22,136 bases of DNA from JBEGQX01 sp041180805 (lineage in GTDB: Bacteria > Planctomycetota > Planctomycetia > Gemmatales > Gemmataceae): the NCBI GenBank assembly GCA_041180805.1, contig JBEGQX010000059.1, positions 1 to 22,136 of the forward strand, written 5' to 3'. A program made the translations under genes and the position numbers. Of this stretch, positions 1-8,086 are shown one piece after another (the first letter of the stretch is position 1; each line of letters starts with the position of its first letter). Under the pieces are notes generated by a model. It was not told where the DNA came from. It ran no database searches and worked only from the letters and a program-made list of their open reading frames with translations.

Positions 1-3000
1 AGGAGATAGTGGCAGTTTCGCCGATTTTTATAGCATTTTTGTTTGAGGAAATGGAGATAGTGGGGGCGATGGTGTCTACAGTGTAAATTTCACCAGTAAA
101 ACCAGTCGCAAGGGCGTTTAACAAAACACTAATGTTTTCTGTGGCATTATTAACTGAAATAATGTCCAAAGAGCCATCATGATTGACATCTCCCGTTGCA
201 ATGGATCTTGGCGATGTGATGACATTTTTAAAAGCTAGTGCGTAAGTTACTTTAGGAGTAAAAGTGCCGTTACCGTTTCCAAATAGTACACTTATGTTGT
301 GGCCATTCATGTTGGCGGAAATAATGTCTAAATTGTTGTCCCGATTTAAATCTTCCAGAATGATATTTCTGGGTTCAGTACCAATTGAGATTGTGGTTTG
401 GTTTGAGAAATTTCCGCTTCCATCCCCAAGAAGAATACTTGCGTTGTTGCTACCAGAATTTGCTGCGACTAAGTCCAGATGGCCATCGTGATTTATGTCG
501 CCTATCTTTATGGATTTTGGGCCATTCCCAAGTGACCAGGATGTTTGTGATTTAAAACTACCGTTTCCATTGCCAATTAAAATACTTGCATTATTGCTAA
601 ATTCATTTGCCGTTATTATGTCTAAAAGTCCATCTTCATTGATGTCGCTTAAAATCAGATTTTTGGGTGATAATCCAACTGTAAACGTTTGGTGGCTTTT
701 AAAAGTTCCGTTTCCATTTCCCAAAAGCATACTAACTGTGGTTGAATTTGAGTTCGCGCTAAACAAGTCCTTTATTCCATCCTGGTTGACATCTCCTGAA
801 GCAATAAACAAAGGACCAGAGCCAACATTAAAGGTCTGTTGGGTTTTAAAAGTTCCGTTTCCATTTCCAATCAATACACTGCATGTGCTCTCAGTATAAT
901 TTGATGTAGCAAGATCTAATATTCCATCTCCATTAAAATCACCTGCTTCGATCGATTTCGAAATGGTTCCAATGTCGAAAGTGTTTTGGGGGGAAAAAGT
1001 TCCGTTTCCATTTCCTAACAATATGCTTATATGGCTTGTCAGGTTATTGGTTGCTGCAACATCTAAAATATCATCGCCATTGAAATCCGCAAGAATCCCA
1101 TAAGATGGATTGCTTTCCAATGCATAGGTGGATGTCAGAGAAAAAGTGCTGTTATTGTTTTGCGGTGTTAATAGATTTCCGGACAAATCTCTAATAGTCC
1201 CGTTATCAATCAGGTTTAAGCCGGCCGTTCCGATCCCAGAAATTCCTTGAAGGGTAACCAGATAATTTGCGCCACTTCCGATTATCTGAATGGTGGAATA
1301 ATTTGCGGAGCCAGTTTTTGCAACGGAAAAATCACTCGCGTCAACACCAATAACACTTTCGCTAAATACCACAGCAAAAGTTATTGAACTGGCATTTGTT
1401 GTTGTGGATAGGGGATTATTTCTTGCTATCGAAAGCGTAGATGGAAAATCATAATCTGCAACCCATGAAATGGATGTTCCTGGTTGGAGGGGATTTCCAG
1501 CAAGATCTGTCACACCTGAAATGGAAGCATTTAGAGTCAAAGTATATGTGCCCGTAGCCGCTGTCAATCCGGCTAAACCGCTTAGGGTATAACTTGCCCC
1601 ATTTCCATTTAGCGATGCGCTTGCAAGAGAGATTGTCGTGCCATTCCGATTCAAGCTGAAGTCCGAAATATCAAGCCCGGTCACACTTTCAGAAAAAAGT
1701 ACAGGAATATTTGGCAAAGTAGTATTACGGGGTGAATTTGGTGCTGGGATATTAAACGAAGGTGTTAAATTGTCGATGTTGTAGGTTTGTCCTGAGAAAC
1801 TAGTATTTATATTGTTAAGATAAATTCCCACAGAATTTCCTTCCAGGCTGGCTGTCTCAGGATTGGCTGTTATAAGATCTTTTCTGCCGTCATTATTTAA
1901 ATCAGCTAATGTTACATATCTAGGATATGTCAAAGAATTTATGAGAACTTGCGCCTTGTATGTCCCATCCCCGTTTCCTAACAAAATGCTGGTATTCACG
2001 GAGCCCTGATTTGCAGCAACAATATCAAGAGAGCTATCGCCGTTAATATCACCCAAGGTTGCCCAAAAGGGTAAAGTGCCTGCTTGGTAGGTGGATTGGC
2101 TTTTGAACAAACCATTTCCATTGCCTAGCAAAACACTAAGGCTGTTACTCGAGCCGTTAGCAGTCACCAAGTCCAAAAAGCCATCCATATTCACATCACC
2201 AACCGAAATAGATCTGGGGTATGTGCCTGTGGCAAATGTATTTTGACTTTTAAAAGTTCCGTTCCCATTTCCTAATAAAACGCTGATACTGTTTACGGTA
2301 CCATTTGCTGTAGCCAAATCTAAATTGCCATCATTGTTGAAATCACCAATTTCGCAGCCATAGGGTGATATATCTGTAGGGTATGTTGTCTGGCTTTTAA
2401 ATGTTCCGTCACCATTTCCAATTAATATGCTTAAATTGTTTGAATTTTCATTGGCTGCAGCAATGTCAGGTTTTCCATCCTTATTTAAATCGCCAACAAC
2501 TAGTGATCTTGAACCGGAACCTATGGTGAATGTTTTTTGACTTTGAAATGTTCCGTTTCCATTTCCTAATAACACGCTTATTGAATCAGACTTATAGTTG
2601 GAAGCAATGCCATCTAATCTTCCGTCATTGTTGATGTCCTTTAAAATAACAAAATATGGATTATTGCCAACTAAAAAGTTATTAGGGCTGGAAAATGTTC
2701 CATTTCCATTCCCAAGAAGAACGCTGACATTGTTTCCGTAAGTATTGGCTGACATAAGGTCCATAGTTCCATTGCCATCAATATCGCCTGAGGCAATGCA
2801 ATGGGGGTGGTTGCTTGTTGCAAATGTAGATTGGTTTGTGAAGCTTACATCTGCGGTTGTTGTAAAGGTCGACGTATTAAGAAAAAAACTTATATATCCA
2901 GGAGATGTAACATCTGCGCTTGCAAGATCAGGTTTGCCATCATTATTCAAATCTCCAGCGGACAAGAAATTTGGACCTGAACCTGTGGCAAGAGTTGATC

Positions 3001-6000
3001 GGTTGTGAAAAGTACCATTACCATTTCCCAAAAAGTAACTTACGGTATTAGATGATGAATCAGCCGTTGCAACATCTAGTTTTCCATCCCTATTAAGGTC
3101 AATGATAATTAAGCTACTTGGTTGGTTGCCTGTAGAGTATGTGGTTTGTGGAAGAAATGTTCCATTGCCATTTCCAATTAATACACTGAAGGTGTTTGCG
3201 CCGCCATTTGCAGCAACAATATCGATTTTGCCATCACTATTTAGGTCTGAAACATCCAAGGCGCGGGATCCATTTGATGTGGCGAAGGTAGCCTCCGTTT
3301 TAAATGTTCCATTGCCATTCCCCAAAAAAATACTAACAGAGTTAGATGTGTAATTTGCTGTTGCAAGATCAGGTTTCCCATCTCCGTTTAAATCACTTGT
3401 TACTATGGCAAATGGGATTAGGCCGGTATTTAACGTGGATTGTGTTGCGAATGTTCCATTTCCGTTGCCTAATAATAAGCTTACAGAGCTAGAATTTTGG
3501 TTGGCTGTGGCAATATCTAGTTTTCCATCCAGATTAAAATCCCCAAGAACTAGAGATCTTGGGTTGGTACCAGTAGCAAAAGTTAAATGGGAATTAAAAA
3601 CACTATTTTTATTTGCCAATAGGACACTTATGCTGTTAGACGCATAATTTGCAGCTATTACATCCAGTAAACCATCACCATTTAAATCCCCTGCTTTTGC
3701 AATATTTGGGTTGGTGCCTGTTGTGAAAGAGAGATTTGGTAGAAAGGTTCCATTTCCATTCCCTAACAAAAGGACAACATTGTTTTGGCCGCCATTAGGA
3801 ATTAAAAAATCATTTTTTCCATCATTATTAAAATCTTTGATTTCAATTGACCTAGTTGCGTTACCAAAAATATTTAGTTTAGTTGCCACTGTAAAGGAAG
3901 CTGGTTTAAATAATGGCGTACCCAGATTGTCTTTAATTGAACCGTTGTAAAATAAGTCAAGGCCTAGGGTTCCATTGCCTGAGATTCCAGTCACATTCAC
4001 TGTGTAAGTGGCACCTGATCCGGTAATTGAGTTAATAGTTCCACCGGAAACTGTACCAGTTGTAGTTATGTAAAAATCACTAGTATCTACGCCTGTAACG
4101 GATTCGCTGAAAATTACCGTAAAAGATGCAATGTTAGAAGCAATAGAGCCGTTGGCCGGATTTATCGATATTACTGTGGGCAAAATTGTATCAATATTAT
4201 AAATCTGACCTGTAAAAGGATTGCTATTTAATTGAATTGCAACTTCAGATGAAGTACTAGCCGAAATAATATCAAGTCGCCCATCCCTATTTAAATCAAC
4301 CAAATTAATTGACCTAGATTTACTTCCAATCAAAAAATCTTGGTAATTTTGAAAAGTACCATTGCCGTTGCCAATTAGAAGGCTTGAGGTTGTGTAGTCA
4401 CGACTAATAGAGGTCAAATCCAAATTGCCATCATTGTTGATATCACCAATTTCAATTTTATCCGGATTTGGAGCTGCAAAAGTTGTTTGAACTTTAAAAG
4501 TGCCATTTCCATTTCCCAAAAGAACACTAATGTTTGCCGAATTAAAATTAGCAGTAATTATATCTATTGTGCCATCTTTATTAATGTCAGCTAATTTTAC
4601 ATCTCTTGGGCCGCCCGTATTAAAAGTGGAATGCTGTTTAAATGTTCCATTTCCGTTCCCTAAAAGCAGACTAACATTCGAGGAATTGCTATTTGCGGAA
4701 ACAATATCAAGAAGGCCATCAGAATTTAAATCATTAATTGCTACGGAAATTGGATTGGTTCCAACAGTAAATTCGGATTGATTTTGAAATGTTCCATTTC
4801 CGTTGCTTAAAAGTAGACTAATTGTTGAAGAAAATTGGTTTGCGGTGATTAGATCGATTTTGCCATCACCGTTAAAATCTGCTAAATTAAGATCCATTGG
4901 ACTGGACCCTGTGTTGAATGTTGATTGAGGTTTGAAAGTTCCGTCACCGTTGCCAATTAAGAGGCTTAAATTTGATCTGTTTCTGTTTGCAGTCAAGATG
5001 TCTACTGTTCCATCGCCATTTACATCACTAATCCTTACAGAATACGGCCCAATTCCGGTAGAATATGTTTGTTCGTTTTGAAAAGATCCATTGCCATTGC
5101 TAAGAAAAACACTGATATTAGAAGAGCTATAATTGGCACTTATAACATCAAGTTTTCCATCTCCATTGATGTCTTCTGTTGCTAATGATCTTGGATTTGT
5201 ACCGCTTGTAAGGCTTTTTGTGTTGAAAAAAAAGACTTTATTTGAGTTAACAATAGAATTCAGTAAAACCCCAATATTATTAGACATTGTGTTTGCAAAA
5301 ATAATGTCTGGTTTGCCATCACGATTTAGGTCACTGAATGCGATGGATCTAGGTTGTACACCTGTTGCAAAAGTAGATTGATTTTGAAATTTGCCATCTC
5401 CATTACCAAGAAGAATACTAATATTGTTGGAATTTTGGTTGGCTATTCCTATATCAAGTTTTCCATCACCATTAATGTCTTCCACGGCAACAAAACGAGG
5501 ATAGGTTCCTGTGGAAAAATCCTGCCTTGTGGCAAAAGTTCCATTTCCATTACCTAAAAGGACGCTTACGCTGTTGGAGCTTATGTTTGCTACCAAGATA
5601 TCTAGTTTGCCATCAACGTTAACATCACCTAAGGTTACCGAAGTGGGGTGTGTTCCAGTAGTGAATGTTTTTTGTGTTTGAAAAGTTCCATTGCCGTTAC
5701 CAATGAGAACGCTTACAGTTTGAGAAGCCCTGTTTGCTGAAACAATATCTAATTTTCCGTCATTATTAACATCCCCCAAAGTGACAGAACTTACGGTGCT
5801 GCCAGTTGCAAAATCTTGTTTTGGGGCGAATGTTCCATTGCCGTTGCCCAAAAGAACGCTAGCTGTATTGGTTCCCCTGTTAACGGAAACAATATCTGAT
5901 TTTCCATCTCCGTTGATATCACCAACCTTTATGGAGTAAGGGCCGTTACTTGTTGCAAAAGTTGAATGGTTTTTGAAAGTTCCGTTACCATTGCCTATTA

Positions 6001-6667
6001 AAACACTAACATTTGCCGAAGCATAATTTGCAACAATTACATCCAGTTTTCCATCCCTGTTTATATCTGAGAGCCAGGTGGAAATTGGATTTGTACCTGT
6101 TGAAAATGTGGATTGCGATTTGAAAGTACCATCGCTATTGCCAAGTCTTACACTCAAATTGCTTGATACATGATTTTCGTTAACCAAGTCTAGAATTCCA
6201 TCACCGTTAAGGTCCCCTAAAACGGCAGATCTTGGTTCCGTTGCAGTTGCGTATGTAGTTTGAGATGTAAAGTTTGCTAAAGCTGATATGCTGGGAGTTT
6301 CAATAAGATTTAAGCCAAGTGTACCTGTTCCAGTTATTCCAGAAACATTCACTGTGTAAATGGACCCGGTTCCTATGATAGAACTAATGCTTGCCCCTGT
6401 GACATTTCCAGTAGTAACCAGAGTAAAATCATTGGCATCTACCCCGGTTACAGATTGGTCAAAAGTTACTTGAAAAGCAGCACTGCTTGATGCAGTGGTA
6501 CCATTCAACCGATTAATGGACAGTACTGTAGGGGCAGCGGGTGTTATCCGGTCTTCCAAGAGTTGCAATACTGGCAAGGCGTTACTTTTTTGTTTGCTAT
6601 TAGTGCTATGTATTGCAAAAACACTATTTTTAAAAAGGTTTTTCAACCAAAATTTCCAAAGGCGCAT
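1..6667 (-). CDS. Giant exported FG-GAP/VCBS repeat protein with Ig-like domains, C-terminus cut by window edge
   Basis: The frame is open from ATG at 6667 to base 1 (2222 codons, no stop). An in-frame TAA lies two codons upstream of the ATG, so no longer start is possible; the only SD-like signal is a weak GGA. Order: basic N-terminus; LEDRITPA (residues 37-44), an N-terminal motif I know from large planctomycete exported proteins; Ig-like domain (~45-137); 14 FG-GAP repeats (~137-817); Ig-like (~818-930); 14 repeats (~930-1624); two Ig-like domains (~1625-1845); 7 repeats (~1846-2190); start of another Ig-like domain (DTIAPTISIS). Repeats carry the DxNxDGxxD calcium-loop pattern and end LLGNGNGTF. 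The Ig-like domains share SESVTGVDxSDF. FG-GAP repeats fold as beta-propeller blades in integrin alpha chains. The likely role is as a calcium-stabilised surface or matrix protein, perhaps an adhesin; this is inference. No classical hydrophobic signal peptide is obvious. The gene looks more AT-rich than the rest of the window. Confidence 0.93.
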   Translation of the reverse strand, partial: MRLWKFWLKNLFKNSVFAIHSTNSKQKSNALPVLQLLEDRITPAAPTVLSINRLNGTTASSSAAFQVTFDQSVTGVDANDFTLVTTGNVTGASISSIIGTGSIYTVNVSGITGTGTLGLNLIETPSISALANFTSQTTYATATEPRSAVLGDLNGDGILDLVNENHVSSNLSVRLGNSDGTFKSQSTFSTGTNPISTWLSDINRDGKLDVIVANYASANVSVLIGNGNGTFKNHSTFATSNGPYSIKVGDINGDGKSDIVSVNRGTNTASVLLGNGNGTFAPKQDFATGSTVSSVTLGDVNNDGKLDIVSANRASQTVSVLIGNGNGTFQTQKTFTTGTHPTSVTLGDVNVDGKLDILVANISSNSVSVLLGNGNGTFATRQDFSTGTYPRFVAVEDINGDGKLDIGIANQNSNNISILLGNGDGKFQNQSTFATGVQPRSIAFSDLNRDGKPDIIFANTMSNNIGVLLNSIVNSNKVFFFNTKSLTSGTNPRSLATEDINGDGKLDVISANYSSSNISVFLSNGNGSFQNEQTYSTGIGPYSVRISDVNGDGTVDILTANRNRSNLSLLIGNGDGTFKPQSTFNTGSSPMDLNLADFNGDGKIDLITANQFSSTISLLLSNGNGTFQNQSEFTVGTNPISVAINDLNSDGLLDIVSANSNSSNVSLLLGNGNGTFKQHSTFNTGGPRDVKLADINKDGTIDIITANFNSANISVLLGNGNGTFKVQTTFAAPNPDKIEIGDINNDGNLDLTSISRDYTTSSLLIGNGNGTFQNYQDFLIGSKSRSINLVDLNRDGRLDIISASTSSEVAIQLNSNPFTGQIYNIDTILPTVISINPANGSIASNIASFTVIFSESVTGVDTSDFYITTTGTVSGGTINSITGSGATYTVNVTGISGNGTLGLDLFYNGSIKDNLGTPLFKPASFTVATKLNIFGNATRSIEIKDFNNDGKNDFLIPNGGQNNVVLLLGNGNGTFLPNLSFTTGTNPNIAKAGDLNGDGLLDVIAANYASNSISVLLANKNSVFNSHLTFATGTNPRSLVLGDFNLDGKLDIATANQNSSSVSLLLGNGNGTFATQSTLNTGLIPFAIVTSDLNGDGKPDLATANYTSNSVSIFLGNGNGTFKTEATFATSNGSRALDVSDLNSDGKIDIVAANGGANTFSVLIGNGNGTFLPQTTYSTGNQPSSLIIIDLNRDGKLDVATADSSSNTVSYFLGNGNGTFHNRSTLATGSGPNFLSAGDLNNDGKPDLASADVTSPGYISFFLNTSTFTTTADVSFTNQSTFATSNHPHCIASGDIDGNGTMDLMSANTYGNNVSVLLGNGNGTFSSPNNFLVGNNPYFVILKDINNDGRLDGIASNYKSDSISVLLGNGNGTFQSQKTFTIGSGSRSLVVGDLNKDGKPDIAAANENSNNLSILIGNGDGTFKSQTTYPTDISPYGCEIGDFNNDGNLDLATANGTVNSISVLLGNGNGTFKSQNTFATGTYPRSISVGDVNMDGFLDLVTANGSSNSLSVLLGNGNGLFKSQSTYQAGTLPFWATLGDINGDSSLDIVAANQGSVNTSILLGNGDGTYKAQVLINSLTYPRYVTLADLNNDGRKDLITANPETASLEGNSVGIYLNNINTSFSGQTYNIDNLTPSFNIPAPNSPRNTTLPNIPVLFSESVTGLDISDFSLNRNGTTISLASASLNGNGASYTLSGLAGLTAATGTYTLTLNASISGVTDLAGNPLQPGTSISWVADYDFPSTLSIARNNPLSTTTNASSITFAVVFSESVIGVDASDFSVAKTGSANYSTIQIIGSGANYLVTLQGISGIGTAGLNLIDNGTIRDLSGNLLTPQNNNSTFSLTSTYALESNPSYGILADFNGDDILDVAATNNLTSHISILLGNGNGTFSPQNTFDIGTISKSIEAGDFNGDGILDLATSNYTESTCSVLIGNGNGTFKTQQTFNVGSGPLFIASGDVNQDGIKDLFSANSNSTTVSMLLGNGNGTFKSHQTFTVGLSPKNLILSDINEDGLLDIITANEFSNNASILIGNGNGSFKSQTSWSLGNGPKSIKIGDINHDGHLDLVAANSGSNNASILLGDGSGNFSNQTTISIGTEPRNIILEDLNRDNNLDIISANMNGHNISVLFGNGNGTFTPKVTYALAFKNVITSPRSIATGDVNHDGSLDIISVNNATENISVLLNALATGFTGEIYTVDTIAPTISISSNKNAIKIGETATIS
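97..1130 (-). repeat. FG-GAP repeats 29-35 (predicted propeller 5)
   Basis: Seven repeats with calcium loops near 1074, 927, 777, 629, 482, 336 and 178. A 20-base core, aaagttccgtttccatttcc on the plus strand, recurs identically at 702, 849 and 996, exactly 147 bp apart. Degenerate loops are DFNGDDILD (first) and DLNRDNNLD (sixth). The seventh repeat ends VLLNALATGFTGEIYTV before a new Ig-like domain. Confidence 0.85.
1795..2839 (-). repeat. FG-GAP repeats 22-28 (predicted propeller 4)
   Basis: Seven repeats with calcium loops near 2769, 2622, 2476, 2329, 2182, 2034 and 1888. The step from the preceding repeat is 168 bp, adding about seven residues. Two loops are degenerate: DIDGNGTMD in the first repeat and DINGDSSLD in the sixth. 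The last repeat ends GIYLNNINTSFSGQTYNI and leads into two Ig-like domains. Confidence 0.85.
2840..3875 (-). repeat. FG-GAP repeats 15-21 (predicted propeller 3)
   Basis: Seven repeats with calcium loops near 3819, 3672, 3525, 3378, 3231, 3084 and 2937, at exactly 147-bp steps. The second repeat has a degenerate end (LLANKNSVF). The seventh ends FFLNTSTFTTTADVSF, again the LN variant. Confidence 0.85.
4215..5225 (-). repeat. FG-GAP repeats 8-14 (predicted propeller 2)
   Basis: Seven repeats with calcium loops near 5157, 5010, 4863, 4716, 4572, 4428 and 4281. The step from repeat 7 to repeat 8 is 159 bp instead of 147, so the inter-propeller linker is about four residues longer. The last repeat ends AIQLNSNPFTGQIYNI and passes into an Ig-like domain (DTILPTVISI). 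Confidence 0.85.
5226..6256 (-). repeat. FG-GAP repeats 1-7 (predicted propeller 1)
   Basis: Seven repeats of about 147 bp. The calcium loops are encoded near 6198, 6051, 5904, 5757, 5610, 5463 and 5316. Repeats 1-6 end in LGN(S/G)(D/N)G-type motifs; repeat 7 ends VLLNSIVNSNKVFF. The boundary with the next set contains a run of eight A (5226-5233 on the plus strand). Confidence 0.85.
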
Positions 6668-6983
6668 GGTTTATTCCGGTTTAAAAAGTTAATAAATAAA
6701 ATAGTTAAAATGAACTAAATTTAACTATTTCCTCATTAATCATATGCGATATTTAAAGCTTTGGCGGTCAAAATTGCTCAAAATAATCAATTTTTGTGTT
6801 TTAATTAATTGCTAATTCTAAATTTCAGGCAACAAGACTCTAAATAAAGGTCAAGTTTTGTGTATTAGCTAATTTAGTTATAAAAAATAAATATAACCAG
6901 ATTCTAATTAAAGGTGAAAGGTACTTACCATAGATTTAAGACATGCTAGGGGCAATGCTTTAAATTCTAAATATTGTTTAAAA
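6668..6983. other. AT-rich intergenic region upstream of the giant gene
   Basis: 316 bp without a supportable gene, between the stop of the prolyl isomerase gene and the start of the giant gene, both on the minus strand. It is very AT-rich and holds several inverted repeats: an 11-bp pair at 6699-6730, a 6-bp pair gttata/tataac at 6877-6897, and the 10-bp palindrome attagctaat at 6864-6873. I found no convincing sigma-70 promoter and no intrinsic terminator for the isomerase gene. It probably contains the promoter and a long 5' leader of the giant gene. Confidence 0.7.
6699..6730 (-). promoter_or_regulatory. Perfect 11-bp inverted repeat in the leader of the giant gene
   Basis: Arms aaatagttaaa (6699-6709) and tttaactattt (6720-6730) are exact reverse complements separated by 10 bases. 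The inner edge lies 31 bases upstream of the ATG at 6667. It could be a dimeric operator or a weak AU-rich hairpin in the mRNA leader; nothing in the sequence decides between them. Confidence 0.5.
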
Positions 6984-7931
6984 TTACGGCATCATGACTT
7001 GGATGCGGGCAGCTTTGCGCTGGCGGGCCAGGGTTTCCTGAAAGAATTCTTCCGAGCAAAATTCTCTTACATCTTCCTTGATTTTCTTGAAGTCGGAAGG
7101 TTGGCCCTGCTTGCGTTCATTCACGCGGATCAGATGAATTCCCATCTCAGTTTCAAGCACATCGCTTATTTGGCCGGGTGCAAGCCTGAATGCTGCTACT
7201 GCCAGAGGTTCCTCCAAAGCGAATTTTCTGGGAATGAATCCAAGATTGCCGCCTTGTGGGCCAGATGGGTCTTGGGAATAAGTCTTGGCGGCGGTGGCAA
7301 AATCCATTTTCCCGGAGGCTATCACTGCCTTTACCTGTCCCATGGTGTCTTTAAGCTTGGCCCTCTCCCCCGCGCTGGTACCGGGAGGGGTTCGCATGAT
7401 AATCAGGCTGACATTTATCGTATTGTTGTCAAAAAAGTCTTTGTTTTGAATGTAGTAGTTTTGCACCTGCTCCTCGGTAATTTTGGAGGCGGCAAAGTTA
7501 GCCCACTGTAATTTCAGTCTGAATGTGCGCTTGAGTTGAGCTTCGGTCTGCATGGTTTCCTTGCAGAAATCCTGCAAAGACTTTCCTTGTTTTCGAAGGT
7601 CATTGGAGAAATCGGTGATCTTTTGAGTGACTACTTCTTCCGGTACAGCGGTGGTACTTTGCCTGATAAATTGCTGCATCAACATGTCGTCAATCAACAT
7701 GGCAAGGGCATCGCGTTCCATTTGCCTTTTGGTATTGGCAGGAACTTGAATAGGACTTGGTCCCATCATTTTAAGTACATTTTCAAGTTCTGCCCCGGTG
7801 ATTTGTTCTCCGTTGATCTGGGCTACAACCTGAGGATATTTGGCGGTTTGGGGTGTTTGGCTAAATGAAAAGGTCGCTCCTACCAATCCCATCGCGAATG
7901 CAATTTTGAAAACTACTCTGCGGATAACCAT
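6984..7931 (-). CDS. Exported parvulin-type peptidyl-prolyl cis-trans isomerase (SurA/PrsA-like)
   Basis: 315 residues from ATG at 7931, which has GGAG seven bases upstream; an upstream GTG (7970) would put 13 residues ahead of the signal peptide and is less likely. Residues 1-25 look like a signal peptide (basic MVIRR, then a hydrophobic core to FSFSQ). Residues ~33-165 form a helical SurA_N-like chaperone region, and ~172-272 a rotamase domain with the family pattern DFATAAKTYSQDPSGPQGGNLGF split around residue 220, then PGQISDVLETEMGIHLIRV. Such proteins help exported or outer-membrane proteins fold in the periplasm. The gene is divergent from the oxidoreductase gene and lies upstream of the giant exported protein gene in the same direction; a role in folding that protein is possible but only inferred. 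One parvulin domain is present, where SurA has two. Confidence 0.9.
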   Translation of the reverse strand: MVIRRVVFKIAFAMGLVGATFSFSQTPQTAKYPQVVAQINGEQITGAELENVLKMMGPSPIQVPANTKRQMERDALAMLIDDMLMQQFIRQSTTAVPEEVVTQKITDFSNDLRKQGKSLQDFCKETMQTEAQLKRTFRLKLQWANFAASKITEEQVQNYYIQNKDFFDNNTINVSLIIMRTPPGTSAGERAKLKDTMGQVKAVIASGKMDFATAAKTYSQDPSGPQGGNLGFIPRKFALEEPLAVAAFRLAPGQISDVLETEMGIHLIRVNERKQGQPSDFKKIKEDVREFCSEEFFQETLARQRKAARIQVMMP

Positions 7932-8086
7932 GACGATACTCCAATTTTGCCCCAAAGGAATGTCAGGCACTTACCAAGAAAAAAATAATTTGGCGAGGTC
8001 AATTCTTGGTTTCGCCTGAAATGAAATTGGTTATACTTGGCCAAACCAAGATGGGGCATCCATCTGTGAAACTAGAGGAGTCAAAT
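7932..8086. promoter_or_regulatory. Divergent promoter region
   Basis: 155 bp between two divergent starts, so it must hold promoters for both genes. The best rightward candidate is a -10-like TATACT at 8032-8037 (five of six consensus bases), but no good -35 lies 16-18 bases upstream. No convincing leftward promoter was found. The rightward gene has a strong GAGGAG ribosome-binding site at 8075-8080. Confidence 0.3.

Noticed and set aside
264..5557. Several plus-strand open frames with recurring VPFPFPN-like stretches
   Set aside because: They are the antisense of the GNGNGTF-coding repeats. Their similarity to one another is inherited from the minus-strand repeats, and none has a ribosome-binding site or family match.
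97..6256. Regularly spaced repeats that could suggest a CRISPR array
   Set aside because: The 147-bp period, lack of invariant 23-40-bp units with unique spacers, and continuous coding frame show a protein repeat.
6999..7511. 170-codon plus-strand frame opposite the prolyl isomerase gene
   Set aside because: It has no recognisable domain and no start signal, and lies fully within a well-supported gene on the other strand.
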